A stretch of 64,000 bases of DNA from Leucobacter tenebrionis. Lineage in GTDB: Bacteria > Actinomycetota > Actinomycetes > Actinomycetales > Microbacteriaceae. The notes beneath the pieces are model-generated. The model did not search any database, had not been told where the DNA came from, and saw nothing but the letters and a program-made list of their open reading frames with translations. Every line of letters begins with the position of its first letter. The first letter of the stretch is position 1. Below, one piece after another: positions 1-8,393 of the stretch. The position numbers and the translations under genes are program-made. The stretch lies in NCBI RefSeq assembly GCF_019884725.1, contig NZ_CP082322.1, positions 62,001 to 126,000 of the forward strand, written 5' to 3'.

Positions 1-1206
1 GGAGCGGGCCTCGCGGTCATCGGCTCGCTGCTGGTCGGCCTGATCGCCGGGGGCGTGACGGGGCTGTGCGGGGGCGACTGGCCATCCTCGATGCTGCTCG
101 GGGCGACCTTCACCGCATCCGGGTGGATGTTCGCCGGGGTTGCGGCGGTCGCGGCGCAGCTGGGTGGCGATTCCCGCACCGCGAGCTCGATGGCCGTCGG
201 CGTGCTCGGGGCACTGTTCGTGCTGCGCGGATTCGCGTACTCGATCGACGCCGGCGCCTGGGCGATCTGGGCGAACCCGCTGGGCTGGATGACGGAGACC
301 CGCCCCGCGAACGGGAACCACTGGTGGCCGCTCCTCTACGCGCTCGCCTTCGCGGTCGTCGCGTTCGGGGTCGCGTTCGCGCTGCAGGCGCGCCGAGACT
401 TCGGCCAGGGTGCCATCGCGCCCCGTCCCGGTCCCGCTCGCGGGGGAGTGCGCTCGACCTGGCGGCTGGCGCTCCGCCTGAACGCCGGCCCGATCATCAC
501 CTGGACGATCGCCTTCGCCGTGCTCGGGGTCGTGTTCGGGTACTTCGCCACCTCGATCCAGGACATCCTCGGCAAGGACAGCGCGGTCTCGCAGATCCTC
601 GCCGCCGGGGCGACCACCCACGACGCGCTGATCTCGGCGTTCCTTGTCACGATCCTGAGCCTCGTCGGCATCCTCGCGGCGATCCCCGGGGTGCAGACCA
701 TGCTGAAGGTGCGGGGCGAGGAGATGGAGGATCGAGTCGAGCCCCTGCTGGCCGGAGCCGTCGCCCGTTCCCGCTACTACGGCGGAAACGTGCTCATCGC
801 GCTCCTGGCTCCCGCCGCGTACGTGCTCATCGCGGGGGTCGTGATCGCATCCCTCGCGTCGAGTGCCGACATCGGCGTGCGCTTCGGCGACGCACTGCTG
901 CAGGCGCTCGTGACGATCCCCGCCGTGTGGACCGTGGTCGCCGTGTCGGTCGCGGTGATCGGCGCGCGTCCGAAAGTGTCGCTCGCGGCCTGGGTCGGCG
1001 TGCTCGCCTCGTTCGTGCTCACTCTGCTCGGCCCGACGTTCAAGCTCTGGGATTGGGTGCTGGCGATCAGCCCGTTCTGGCACATCCCGAACGTCACCGA
1101 GACGGACGCGGACTGGTGGGGGCTCGTGTGGATCAGCCTCGTCACCCTGTTCTTCCTGCTCGTCGGGTTCGCCGGCTTCAGCCGTCGCGACCTCGCGCGG
1201 CAGTAG
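1..1206 (+). CDS. ABC-2 type multidrug/antibiotic exporter permease (5' truncated)
   Basis: The reading frame is open from the first base to the TAG at 1204-1206, so the N-terminus lies outside the window; 401 residues are visible. It has many hydrophobic membrane segments in two clusters separated by a hydrophilic stretch near the middle, and ends in a short basic tail (SRRDLARQ). The overall look matches the large integral membrane subunit of the TnrB3/'exporter of polyketide antibiotics' group, which works with a separate ATPase probably encoded just upstream. Substrate cannot be told. The next gene begins about 50 nt later behind its own operator, so this is the last gene of its unit. Confidence 0.75.
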   Translation, partial: GAGLAVIGSLLVGLIAGGVTGLCGGDWPSSMLLGATFTASGWMFAGVAAVAAQLGGDSRTASSMAVGVLGALFVLRGFAYSIDAGAWAIWANPLGWMTETRPANGNHWWPLLYALAFAVVAFGVAFALQARRDFGQGAIAPRPGPARGGVRSTWRLALRLNAGPIITWTIAFAVLGVVFGYFATSIQDILGKDSAVSQILAAGATTHDALISAFLVTILSLVGILAAIPGVQTMLKVRGEEMEDRVEPLLAGAVARSRYYGGNVLIALLAPAAYVLIAGVVIASLASSADIGVRFGDALLQALVTIPAVWTVVAVSVAVIGARPKVSLAAWVGVLASFVLTLLGPTFKLWDWVLAISPFWHIPNVTETDADWWGLVWISLVTLFFLLVGFAGFSRRDLARQ

Positions 1207-1260
1207 CTCGGCGAGTCGTTCTCCCTCCTCGCGATTTGCGCAGCGTTCTGTTCTTGATTG

Positions 1261-1277
1261 ATAATCATTCTCATTAT
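1261..1277. promoter_or_regulatory. Zur/Fur-like metalloregulator box overlapping the importer start
   Basis: The 17-bp element ATAATCATTCTCATTAT pairs at 6 of 8 positions around a central base and resembles the AT-rich palindromes bound by Fur-family regulators of Actinobacteria (Zur, Nur). A wider pairing GATAATCAT / ATGGTTATC also exists. It covers the candidate ATG at 1276 of the first importer gene, so a bound repressor would block initiation. A similar box lies at 17933-17949. Confidence 0.6.
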
Positions 1278-2073
1278 GGTTATCGACAATACTCGATGGG
1301 CAAGCGCCGGGCGACCGCCGACTCCGGGGGAGACCGCGCTCACGACGTCCGACACGACAGCCCTGCCCGACGCTCCGCTGCCAGACCTGCCCGACGCTCC
1401 GCTGCTCGCATTGCGCGACATCGTCGTGCGGGCGGAGGCGGACGGGCGGATCCTGCTGCGGATCCCGAAGCTCGATATCGCCGCCGGCGAGCGCGTCGTC
1501 GTCACGGGCCCCTCGGGCAGCGGGAAGTCCATGCTGCTGAGCTGCCTCTGCGGACGGTGGGCGGCGGGCTTGCGCGCCGAAGGAGAGCGTACGGCGAGCG
1601 GATCGCGGATCGGGTTCGTGCCGCAGCGCGGCCTCGATGCCCTCCACCCGCTCATTCCGCTCGGGCGGCAGCTGCGGAGCGTGACCGGCGCGAGCCCCGG
1701 GCGGATCGCCGAGGTGCTCTGCTCGGTCGGGCTCGATGATCCCGAGCTGGGGCGCAGGCGCCCCGCGGAACTCTCCGGCGGTCAGGCGCAGCGAGGCGCT
1801 CTCGCGCTTGCGCTGCTGACGCGGGCGCCGCTGATCCTCGCCGACGAACCCACCAGCGCCCTCGATCACGAATCGCGCGACCTCATGCTCGGCCTGTTGA
1901 CCCGCATCGTGAACCCCGGCCAGGCACTGATCGTCGCGACCCACGACACCGTCGTCGCGGAAGCCATCGCCACACGTCACATCAGGGTGGTCGACGGACG
2001 CGTCACCGAGACCCCGGTCGGCGGGGCCCGGGATACCGGAGAACCGATCAGCGAGCACGAAGGCGCCGCGTGA
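1276..2073 (+). CDS. Nickel/peptide-type ABC importer ATPase 1 (NikD/DppD-like)
   Basis: ATP-binding subunit of a nickel/dipeptide-class importer. It has Walker A GPSGSGKS, the signature LSGGQ and Walker B LILADEPTSALD followed by the H-loop ATHD, all intact. ATG 1276 is taken as start; a TTG at 1258 is also in frame, and the first ~45 residues are Pro/Ala-rich and not conserved, so the true start may be further in. The stop overlaps the start of the second ATPase (TGATG), then come receptor and fused permease: a one-operon importer. The Zur/Fur-like palindrome at the start suggests metal-dependent repression. Substrate (nickel, zinc-metallophore or peptide) is inferred from that box and is not proven. 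Confidence 0.85.
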   Translation: MVIDNTRWASAGRPPTPGETALTTSDTTALPDAPLPDLPDAPLLALRDIVVRAEADGRILLRIPKLDIAAGERVVVTGPSGSGKSMLLSCLCGRWAAGLRAEGERTASGSRIGFVPQRGLDALHPLIPLGRQLRSVTGASPGRIAEVLCSVGLDDPELGRRRPAELSGGQAQRGALALALLTRAPLILADEPTSALDHESRDLMLGLLTRIVNPGQALIVATHDTVVAEAIATRHIRVVDGRVTETPVGGARDTGEPISEHEGAA

Positions 2074-2804
2074 TGAACCCGCACGCCGCCACCGACGCAT
2101 CGACCGCCGCTCCGGCCGTCGAGGTCCGCGGGGTCACCGCTTCCCATGGGCGGGGCGCCGGCTCCCGCACCGTGCTCGCCCCGACGAGCCTCACCGTTCA
2201 CCGCGGCGAGTCGCTCGCCGTCGTCGGCCGATCCGGCGCGGGCAAGTCCACTCTCGCCGATATCGTGCTGGGCCTGCGAGCTCCGGCAACCGGAGCAGTC
2301 AGGGTGTCGGGGAACGAGTGGTGCGCGCCCTCGCTGCGGCCGGCGAAGCGCCTGCGTCGACTCGTGCAGGGCGTATCGCAGGATCCCGCGGCGTCCTTCG
2401 TGCCGCGCTGGTCGATCCGACGCGCCATCGAACAGGCCCTGCGCCGGCTCGCCCCCGTACCGGGCAACGGCGCCGGCGCTGCAGAGGTGGAATCACGTAT
2501 CCGCCGCGCCGCCGAACTCGCCCACCTCGACCTCGAGCTGCTCGACCGCCGCCCCGCCGAGCTCTCCGGCGGACAGGCGCAGCGCGCCGCGATCGCGCGA
2601 GCGCTCGCGGTGGAGCCCGCAGTGCTCGTGGCCGACGAGCCGACCAGCGCACTCGACCCCGCGACGGCGCTCTCCGTCTCATCCGCGCTGCTCGCCGGCG
2701 TCGCGCAGGCCGGCATCGCGCTGCTCCTCGTCACCCACGATCCGGAGTTCGCCGCGCGCTGCTCCCGAACGATGACCATCGTTTCACCGACCCGACCCGA
2801 ATGA
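2073..2804 (+). CDS. Nickel/peptide-type ABC importer ATPase 2 (NikE/DppF-like)
   Basis: Second ATPase of the importer, about 243 residues. Walker A GRSGAGKST, Q-loop region VQGVSQDP, signature LSGGQ and Walker B VLVADEPTSALD are visible, with an H-loop VTHDPEF. It starts at ATG 2073 (GTG 2070 is in frame) and overlaps the stop of ATPase 1, so the two are translationally coupled, as expected for the heterodimeric ATPases of NikDE/DppDF systems. It ends in TGA overlapping a possible ATG of the receptor gene at 2801. Confidence 0.87.
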   Translation: MNPHAATDASTAAPAVEVRGVTASHGRGAGSRTVLAPTSLTVHRGESLAVVGRSGAGKSTLADIVLGLRAPATGAVRVSGNEWCAPSLRPAKRLRRLVQGVSQDPAASFVPRWSIRRAIEQALRRLAPVPGNGAGAAEVESRIRRAAELAHLDLELLDRRPAELSGGQAQRAAIARALAVEPAVLVADEPTSALDPATALSVSSALLAGVAQAGIALLLVTHDPEFAARCSRTMTIVSPTRPE

Positions 2805-2824
2805 CACACGAACAGGACCCATCG

Positions 2825-4354
2825 ATGCCCCTCTCCAAGCCCAGATCCCGCTCCCTCGTGCTCGCAGCGATCCCGCTCGCCGGCATCCTCGCGCTCTCCG
2901 GTTGCTTCTCCGACGGGGGCGGCGACCACCGCGGCACCGGCGACCGCATCTCCGTCGCCCACATGCAACCGCCGCGCTCGGGCCTCAGCCCGCTGAGCGA
3001 CGACGCGTTCAAGCTGTCCCGCTGGTCGGCGTCCGAGACGCTCGTGGTGCTCGACGAAGCGGGCGAGGCGCTGCCCGGTCTCGCATCCGAGTGGGAGCGC
3101 GAGAACGACCTGACCTGGCGCTTCACGATCCGCGACGGGGTCACCTTCCACAACGGGCAGCCGCTCACGGCCGATTCCGTGGTGAACTCCCTGCAGCACG
3201 CCGTCGACGCGACACCCGTGCCGCGCATCCTCGACGGGGTGCAGCTGACAGTGCGGACGGAGGGCGAGCACGAGGTGCGCATCGAGACGGGCGAACCCGA
3301 TCCGCTGCTGCCGCACCGCCTGTCGAGCCCGCAGCTCGCGATCTTCGACGCAGCCGCCTACACGGAGAACGGCGTGAACCCCGTCGGCACCGGCACCGGG
3401 CCGTTCGAGATCGTCGACGTCGACGGCGTCTCGGGCGCCACCCTCGACCGATACGACGACTACTGGGGCGACCCCGCGATCGCGGATGGCATCGATGTGA
3501 AGTTCGTGCCCGACGGCACGGCTCGATCCGCCGCGCTGCGCACGGGCGAGGCCGACGTCGTCGAGGCGATCCCGGCCGGCCAGGCCGCCTCGGTCGACCA
3601 GGACCTGCTCACCGAGGTGCCCATGCCGCGCACCAACACGCTCTACCTGAACACCGAGACCGGTCCGTTCGCCGACCCCGCGGTGCGCGCCGCAGCCCGC
3701 GAGGCCATCGATCGCGCTGCGATCGTCGAATCGGTGTACGAGGGCCGCGCCGACGTCGCCGAGGGCCTGCTCGGCCCGGCACTGCCGTATGCCGCGGGCT
3801 TCCGCGCCGACGCCGACTACCGCGGACTGCTCGACGGCAGGGCCGACCCCGCGGAGGTCGACGGCGTGAGGATCACGCTCGGCACATTCACCGACCGGGC
3901 GGAGCTGCCGGAGGTCGCCGTGATGCTCGAGCAGCAGCTCGAAGCCGCCGGCTTCGACGTGCAGCAGGACGTGCGCGAGTACCAGTACATTGAAGCCGAC
4001 GCCCTCGACGGAGTCTTCGACGCCTTCATCCTGTCCCGTGCGACGGTGCTCGACTCCGGCGATCCCGTGGCATACCTCGCCTCCGATTTCACTTGCGACG
4101 GCGGCTTCTCCATCTCGCAGCTCTGCTCTTCGAAGGTCGACGAGCAGATCCGGGTCGCCTCCGAGACGGAGGCCGGCGAAGAGCGGCAGCACAGCATCAT
4201 GCTCGCCGAGGCGAGCGTGCTCGGCACCGATGCCGCGATCCCGCTGCTGCACGAGCGGGTGATCCAGGGAGAGGCGCTGAGCGTGCACGAAGCAGCCCGG
4301 GACCCCCGCGAGCGGATCCTCATCACCGCCGACACGCACCTCGACGCCGAATAG
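2825..4354 (+). CDS. Solute-binding lipoprotein of the nickel/peptide ABC importer (SBP_bac_5)
   Basis: Extracytoplasmic receptor, 509 residues from ATG 2825 (an ATG at 2801 overlapping the previous stop would add eight residues). A basic N-terminus and hydrophobic stretch end in the lipobox LSGC, so the mature protein should be anchored on Cys27. The mature part shows family-5 features: SRWSASETLVVLD, LASEWE, WRFTIRDGVTFHNGQPLTA and GTGPFEI. This family contains NikA, metallophore receptors (CntA-type) and oligopeptide receptors; position just before the permease and behind the metal-box promoter favours a metal complex, but the sequence alone does not decide it. Confidence 0.87.
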   Translation: MPLSKPRSRSLVLAAIPLAGILALSGCFSDGGGDHRGTGDRISVAHMQPPRSGLSPLSDDAFKLSRWSASETLVVLDEAGEALPGLASEWERENDLTWRFTIRDGVTFHNGQPLTADSVVNSLQHAVDATPVPRILDGVQLTVRTEGEHEVRIETGEPDPLLPHRLSSPQLAIFDAAAYTENGVNPVGTGTGPFEIVDVDGVSGATLDRYDDYWGDPAIADGIDVKFVPDGTARSAALRTGEADVVEAIPAGQAASVDQDLLTEVPMPRTNTLYLNTETGPFADPAVRAAAREAIDRAAIVESVYEGRADVAEGLLGPALPYAAGFRADADYRGLLDGRADPAEVDGVRITLGTFTDRAELPEVAVMLEQQLEAAGFDVQQDVREYQYIEADALDGVFDAFILSRATVLDSGDPVAYLASDFTCDGGFSISQLCSSKVDEQIRVASETEAGEERQHSIMLAEASVLGTDAAIPLLHERVIQGEALSVHEAARDPRERILITADTHLDAE

Positions 4355-4368
4355 GAGAGACGGGCACC

Positions 4369-6201
4369 GTGAGGCACAGCAACACTCTCGGACTCCTCTC
4401 CCGCGTGCTCAGCGGGGTCGTGCTGCTGCTCGTCGCCGGGGCACTGCCCTGGCTGTCGCGGTTCGACCCCGCGGCCGCGGTTCTGCGCGCCCGCTACGCG
4501 GAGCTCGAGCCGACGCCCGAGGCTCTCGCAGCGATCCGGCAGGAGCTCGGGCTCGACGGCGGGCCGCTCGCCACGAGCCTGAGATGGTGGTCGGGAGTGC
4601 TGCGAGGAGACCTCGGCACCTCCTGGGTGAGCGGCGGGGAGATCGGTCCCGGCGTGTGGCAGGCGCTCGGCACCTCCGCGACGCTGACCCTGTTCGCCGG
4701 CGTCGTCGCTCTCGCGATCGCCACGGCCCTGGTCGTCCCCGCCGCCCTGCGCGTGCTGCGGGATCAGCCGCAGCGCGGCTCGGGGCCGGTGGGCGTCGCG
4801 CTCACCGCGCTCCCGGAGTTCCTGCTCGCGAGCGCGCTGCTCGTAGTGGTGGCCGTGCAGCTGCAGTGGCTGCCCCCGTACGGGTGGACGGGGTTCGGCA
4901 CCGCGATCCTGCCGGCCCTCTCCCTGGGGGTGCCCGCGGGAGGTCTGCTCGGCCGCCTGCTCTCCGACGCCGTATCGGCCGTCGCCGAGGAACGCTGGGT
5001 GAACGTCTGGCGGCTTGCGCGGGCGCCGAGGCGGGTGATCCTCGCCGGCGTGCTCCGGCGGGCTGCTGCAGCGGTCGTCGACCAGCTCGGACTCGTGTTC
5101 ATCGGCCTGCTCGGCGGAGCGGTCGCGGTGGAGCAGATCTTCGCGATCCCGGGTCTCGGGCGCTATCTGCTCGGCTCGGCGAACGCACAGGATCTGCCCG
5201 CGCTGCAGGCCGGAGTGCTGCTCATGGCGCTCGCCGCCGTGCTCGTCGGCGTGGTGACGACCCTCGCGAGGCGGCTGCTGCGCGGCGGCTCGCTGCCTCC
5301 CGGGTCGCTGCCGCCTCCTCCCGAGGCGCGCGGCGACGGCCGGACGGCGCGCTGGACCGCGGTGCTGACCGCCGCGGTGCTGCTCGCGATCCTCGCGTTC
5401 GGCCTGCCGCGCGATCCGTACTCGATCCTCTATCCGCGCCTTGCGCCGCCGAGCATGGAACTCCCGTTCGGGGCGGACGCCAGCGGGCGCGATCTGCTCG
5501 CCCGCGTGGCCCACGGCACCATCGGAACACTGACCCCCGCATTCCTGATCGTGCTGCTCGCGATCGTCGTCGGGTTGCTGCTCGCCGTGCTCGGCGAGGT
5601 AGCGCGCGGGCCGGCGGAGATCGCGAACGCGACGCCGCCGATCCTCGCCGGCGTGATCATCGCCGCGTTGCTCGGCCCGTCGGTGGGCGGGGCGGCGCTC
5701 GCCGTGCTGTGGGTGACGTGGCCACCGCTGACCGCGCACGCGGCGGCGCTCATCGATGAGGCGCTGGCGCTGCCGCACGTGCGCTGGTTGCCGCTGTCAG
5801 GCGTGTCGCGGTTCGAGATTTGGACGCGGCACGTGCTGCCCGCAACCGTGCCGCCGCTGCTGCGCCACGGCATGCTGCGGCTGCCGGGCGTCGCGCTCGC
5901 GCTCGCCGCCCTCGGCTTCCTCGGCCTCGGTGCGCAGCCGCCGCTGCCCGAGTGGGGGCTGCTGCTCTCCGAGGGCATCGATTACGTGGAGCGCGCGCCA
6001 TGGACCACGGCCGCGCCCGCACTGGCGCTGATCCTCACCTCGGTATTCGCCGTCGCGCTCGCCGGCCTGCGGCGTGCGCGGACGCGGCATCCGCGGACAT
6101 CGCGGCGTTCGCGAGCCGACCGTCACATCCATCTCTTCAGCTTGAACAGCACGTACAGCAGCACCGCGAACCCGACCATGCCGCCGACCGCGAGCGGGTA
6201 G
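4369..6201 (+). CDS. Fused double permease of the nickel/peptide ABC importer (DppB-DppC in one chain)
   Basis: A 610-residue protein from GTG 4369, preceded by AGGAGAGACGG. The first half is a DppB/NikB-type permease (ELGLDGGPLATSLRWW, GDLGTSW, LPEFLLA, and the ATPase-contact loop around VNVWRLARAP). A Pro/Gly-rich linker (about residues 308-325) leads to a DppC/NikC-type half (ADASGRDLLARVAHG, RHVLPATVPPLLRH, GALGFLGLG-like ALGFLGLGAQPP, EWGLLLSEG). These are usually two genes, so this is a genuine fusion giving the channel in one chain. The last ~26 codons run into the 3' end of the opposing corA gene. Confidence 0.85.
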   Translation: MRHSNTLGLLSRVLSGVVLLLVAGALPWLSRFDPAAAVLRARYAELEPTPEALAAIRQELGLDGGPLATSLRWWSGVLRGDLGTSWVSGGEIGPGVWQALGTSATLTLFAGVVALAIATALVVPAALRVLRDQPQRGSGPVGVALTALPEFLLASALLVVVAVQLQWLPPYGWTGFGTAILPALSLGVPAGGLLGRLLSDAVSAVAEERWVNVWRLARAPRRVILAGVLRRAAAAVVDQLGLVFIGLLGGAVAVEQIFAIPGLGRYLLGSANAQDLPALQAGVLLMALAAVLVGVVTTLARRLLRGGSLPPGSLPPPPEARGDGRTARWTAVLTAAVLLAILAFGLPRDPYSILYPRLAPPSMELPFGADASGRDLLARVAHGTIGTLTPAFLIVLLAIVVGLLLAVLGEVARGPAEIANATPPILAGVIIAALLGPSVGGAALAVLWVTWPPLTAHAAALIDEALALPHVRWLPLSGVSRFEIWTRHVLPATVPPLLRHGMLRLPGVALALAALGFLGLGAQPPLPEWGLLLSEGIDYVERAPWTTAAPALALILTSVFAVALAGLRRARTRHPRTSRRSRADRHIHLFSLNSTYSSTANPTMPPTASG

Positions 6202-7229
6202 CCCGCCGCCCAGTGCAATTCGGGCATCACGTCGAAGTTCATGCCGTACACCGCCGCGATGAGCGTCGGGGCGAAGAGGATCGCCGCCCAGCCCGAGATC
6301 TTCTTCATGTCCTCGTTCTGCCGCTGGGCCACGAGGGTCGCGTTGACGCTGAGGATCTGGGAGAGCGCGTCGCGCAGCTCGGTGGTCTCCGTGACCACGC
6401 GGGTGAGGTGATCGGAGACGTCCTGCAGGTAGGCCTGCAGGGCATCCGGGATCGCGTACTTGTCGGCGCCCTGCTGCAGCCGGTGCAGCACCCTGGTCAG
6501 CGCGGCGGTCGAGTGCAGCACATCGATCACCTCCTGACTGAGGTGGTAGATGCGCGCGGCGGCCGCCGCGTCCCCGCTGAAGACCTGGCGCTCGATCTGC
6601 TCCTTGTCGATCTGCACGCCGTCGAGCACGGGGAAGTAGCCGTCGACGATCGCGTCGAGCAGCTGATAGACCATGCCCTCGGGCCCGAGCCGCAGCAGGT
6701 GCTCGTGCTCGAGCAGGGGCGCCCCGATGCCGAGCGGGGCCTCGGGCTCCGGAGAGAACCCCGAGGGGATCTCGGTGCCGTCGACCAGTCGCCCGTCCTG
6801 GCAGACGATCACGAGCGCGCGCGGGCGCACGAGCAGATGGAACTCGCTGAACTCCACCTCCTCGCTCTCATCGATGTAGCGGGCCGAGCGCAGCACCAGG
6901 AACAGCACGTCGCCGTAGCGCTCGAGCTTGGGCCGCTGCCCGCCGTGCAGCAGGTCCTCGACCAGGAGCGGATGCAGCTGCCACGCCGACGCGAGCTCGG
7001 CGATGCTCTCGGGGGTCGGAGAAGACATCACGGTCAGCGACATGTGGGCCGGGTCCGCCTGCGTGAACGCGAGCGACTCGACGAGCGAGACGTCCCTTGA
7101 GACCTGGCGGGGGCGACCGTCGACGATGTGTCTGGTGAGGATCGGCGCCGCGGTCGTGCCGGTCGCGGCGGCAGCCCGAACCCCGCGGATGTTCCGCCGT
7201 ACCGCGCGCTTCGCCCGCTGCTGTGCCAT
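6123..7229 (-). CDS. corA: CorA-family magnesium/cobalt transporter
   Basis: Encodes a 368-residue pentameric Mg2+/Co2+ channel. The cytoplasmic domain (about 1-300) has the typical helices (ELRDALSQILSVNATLVAQRQNEDMKKISGWAA), followed by two C-terminal membrane helices with the signature GMN at 329-331 (YGMNFDVMPEL) and the basic end FKLKRWM. The ATG at 7227-7229 is chosen because GGAGGAGG precedes it; the frame stays open further upstream into a repeat region that is not conserved. The first ~30 residues are basic and Ala-rich. Its stop overlaps the end of the permease gene on the other strand by 79 bp. Confidence 0.92.
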   Translation of the reverse strand: MAQQRAKRAVRRNIRGVRAAAATGTTAAPILTRHIVDGRPRQVSRDVSLVESLAFTQADPAHMSLTVMSSPTPESIAELASAWQLHPLLVEDLLHGGQRPKLERYGDVLFLVLRSARYIDESEEVEFSEFHLLVRPRALVIVCQDGRLVDGTEIPSGFSPEPEAPLGIGAPLLEHEHLLRLGPEGMVYQLLDAIVDGYFPVLDGVQIDKEQIERQVFSGDAAAAARIYHLSQEVIDVLHSTAALTRVLHRLQQGADKYAIPDALQAYLQDVSDHLTRVVTETTELRDALSQILSVNATLVAQRQNEDMKKISGWAAILFAPTLIAAVYGMNFDVMPELHWAAGYPLAVGGMVGFAVLLYVLFKLKRWM

Positions 7230-7280
7230 GTTCAGCCTCCTCCGCGGTGCCGTGCCCGCTCGCCCTTCCGACGTCTTCAG

Positions 7281-7360
7281 CCCGCTTCGCTCCGATTCGC
7301 CCTGCTTCGCTGCGACTCGCCCTGCTTCGCTTCGACTCGCCCCGACTCGCCCTGCTTCAC
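7281..7360. repeat. 20-bp tandem repeat between corA and the epimerase gene
   Basis: Three in-phase 20-nt units lie at 7281-7300, 7301-7320 and 7321-7340 (second unit CCTGCTTCGCTGCGACTCGC), followed by two half-units to 7360. The block fills most of the gap between corA and the epimerase gene. The CGCTTCG/CGAAGCG content could form weak hairpins. No gene in it. Confidence 0.8.
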
Positions 7361-8256
7361 CCCGCGAGCGCGGCGGCGATCGCCTGCGCGGCGGTCGGAT
7401 GCTCGAACTCGAAACCGGAGCGCTCGAGCACCGCGGGGCGCACATCGGCATCCGCCAGCAGCAGCGACTCGGCGGCATCGCTGCCGAGCCCCAATCTTAG
7501 CGCCGGCGCCGGCGCGGGCAGCAGGTAGGGCCGGTGCAGCGCGGTGGCGAGCGCGCGGCCGATCTCGTCCGCGGAGGCGCGGGTCGGGCCGCAGAGATTG
7601 ACCGGACCCTCGATGTCGGTGCCGATGAGATGCCGGATCGCCCGCACCTCGTCATCGAGCGAGATCCAGGGCCAGAGCTGCGTGCCCCGCCCGAGCGGAC
7701 CGCTCAGCCCGAGACGCGCGAGGGCGATCATGGGTTTCAGCACGCCCTCCGCGTGCAGCAGCGGTGCGGTGCGCAGCAGCACGACCCTCGTGTGCCGTCC
7801 GGCGGCGAGCGCCTCGCGCTCCCACGCCCCGCACAGCTCGGCGAGGAATGTGGATCCCTGCGAGCTCGTCTCGTCGAGCGCCTCCCCGGGCCGGTCGCCG
7901 TAGTAGCCGACGGCGGAGGCGCAGAGGAACGCGGGGGCACGCGTGCCCAGCTCGCGCAGAGCCGTGGCGAGGGTGCGGGTCGGGATCAGCCGTGACTCCC
8001 GCAGGGTGCGGCGGTACGAGGCCGTCCAGGGCAGCCGGCCGATGCTCGCGCCGTTGAGGCAGATCACCGCGTCGGCGCCGTCGAGCACGGCGGGGTCGAG
8101 GTGCGCGGGCGCGGCCGTGAGCCATTCGACCTCGTGCGACCCGGCCGGCGGGCGCCGCACCAGGTGGGTGATCCGGAATCCCTCGGCCTGCAGCAACCAG
8201 GTGAGAGCACCGCCGATCAGTCCCGATCCGCCCGCGATCACCACGTGTCCGCCCAT
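7357..8256 (-). CDS. NAD(P)-binding epimerase of the TIGR01777/SDR39U1 family
   Basis: A 299-residue protein from the ATG at 8254-8256. The N-terminus [19 protein letters not shown] carries the GxxGxxG dinucleotide motif of atypical extended SDR enzymes. Later segments match the family: [38 protein letters not shown] and the C-terminal [23 protein letters not shown], which is the family's characteristic ending. The substrate of this family is not settled. It runs in the same direction as corA but is separated by a repeat array. Confidence 0.85.
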   Translation of the reverse strand: MGGHVVIAGGSGLIGGALTWLLQAEGFRITHLVRRPPAGSHEVEWLTAAPAHLDPAVLDGADAVICLNGASIGRLPWTASYRRTLRESRLIPTRTLATALRELGTRAPAFLCASAVGYYGDRPGEALDETSSQGSTFLAELCGAWEREALAAGRHTRVVLLRTAPLLHAEGVLKPMIALARLGLSGPLGRGTQLWPWISLDDEVRAIRHLIGTDIEGPVNLCGPTRASADEIGRALATALHRPYLLPAPAPALRLGLGSDAAESLLLADADVRPAVLERSGFEFEHPTAAQAIAAALAG

Positions 8257-8381
8257 CGTCGCCCCCTGTCGTCGTGCCCGGTACGCCTGCGACAGCGGAG
8301 GAGCCACCGCTCCGGCCCACCGGCGCCGTGCTCCCGATCCTACGCCCGCCGTCACCTGAATGCGCGGGGAGGAACCGGGCG

Positions 8382-8387
8382 TACGCT
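8382..8387 (+). promoter_or_regulatory. -10 hexamer for leaderless selO
   Basis: TACGCT ends 6 nt before the ATG at 8394. With normal spacing, transcription would begin at or next to the start codon. No Shine-Dalgarno sequence is present. Confidence 0.45.
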
Positions 8388-8393
8388 CGGATC

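Noticed and set aside
7281-7360. Tandem repeats here and at 14071-14175 as a CRISPR array
   Set aside because: Units abut or vary in spacing, there are no unique spacers of constant length, and no cas gene is in the window.
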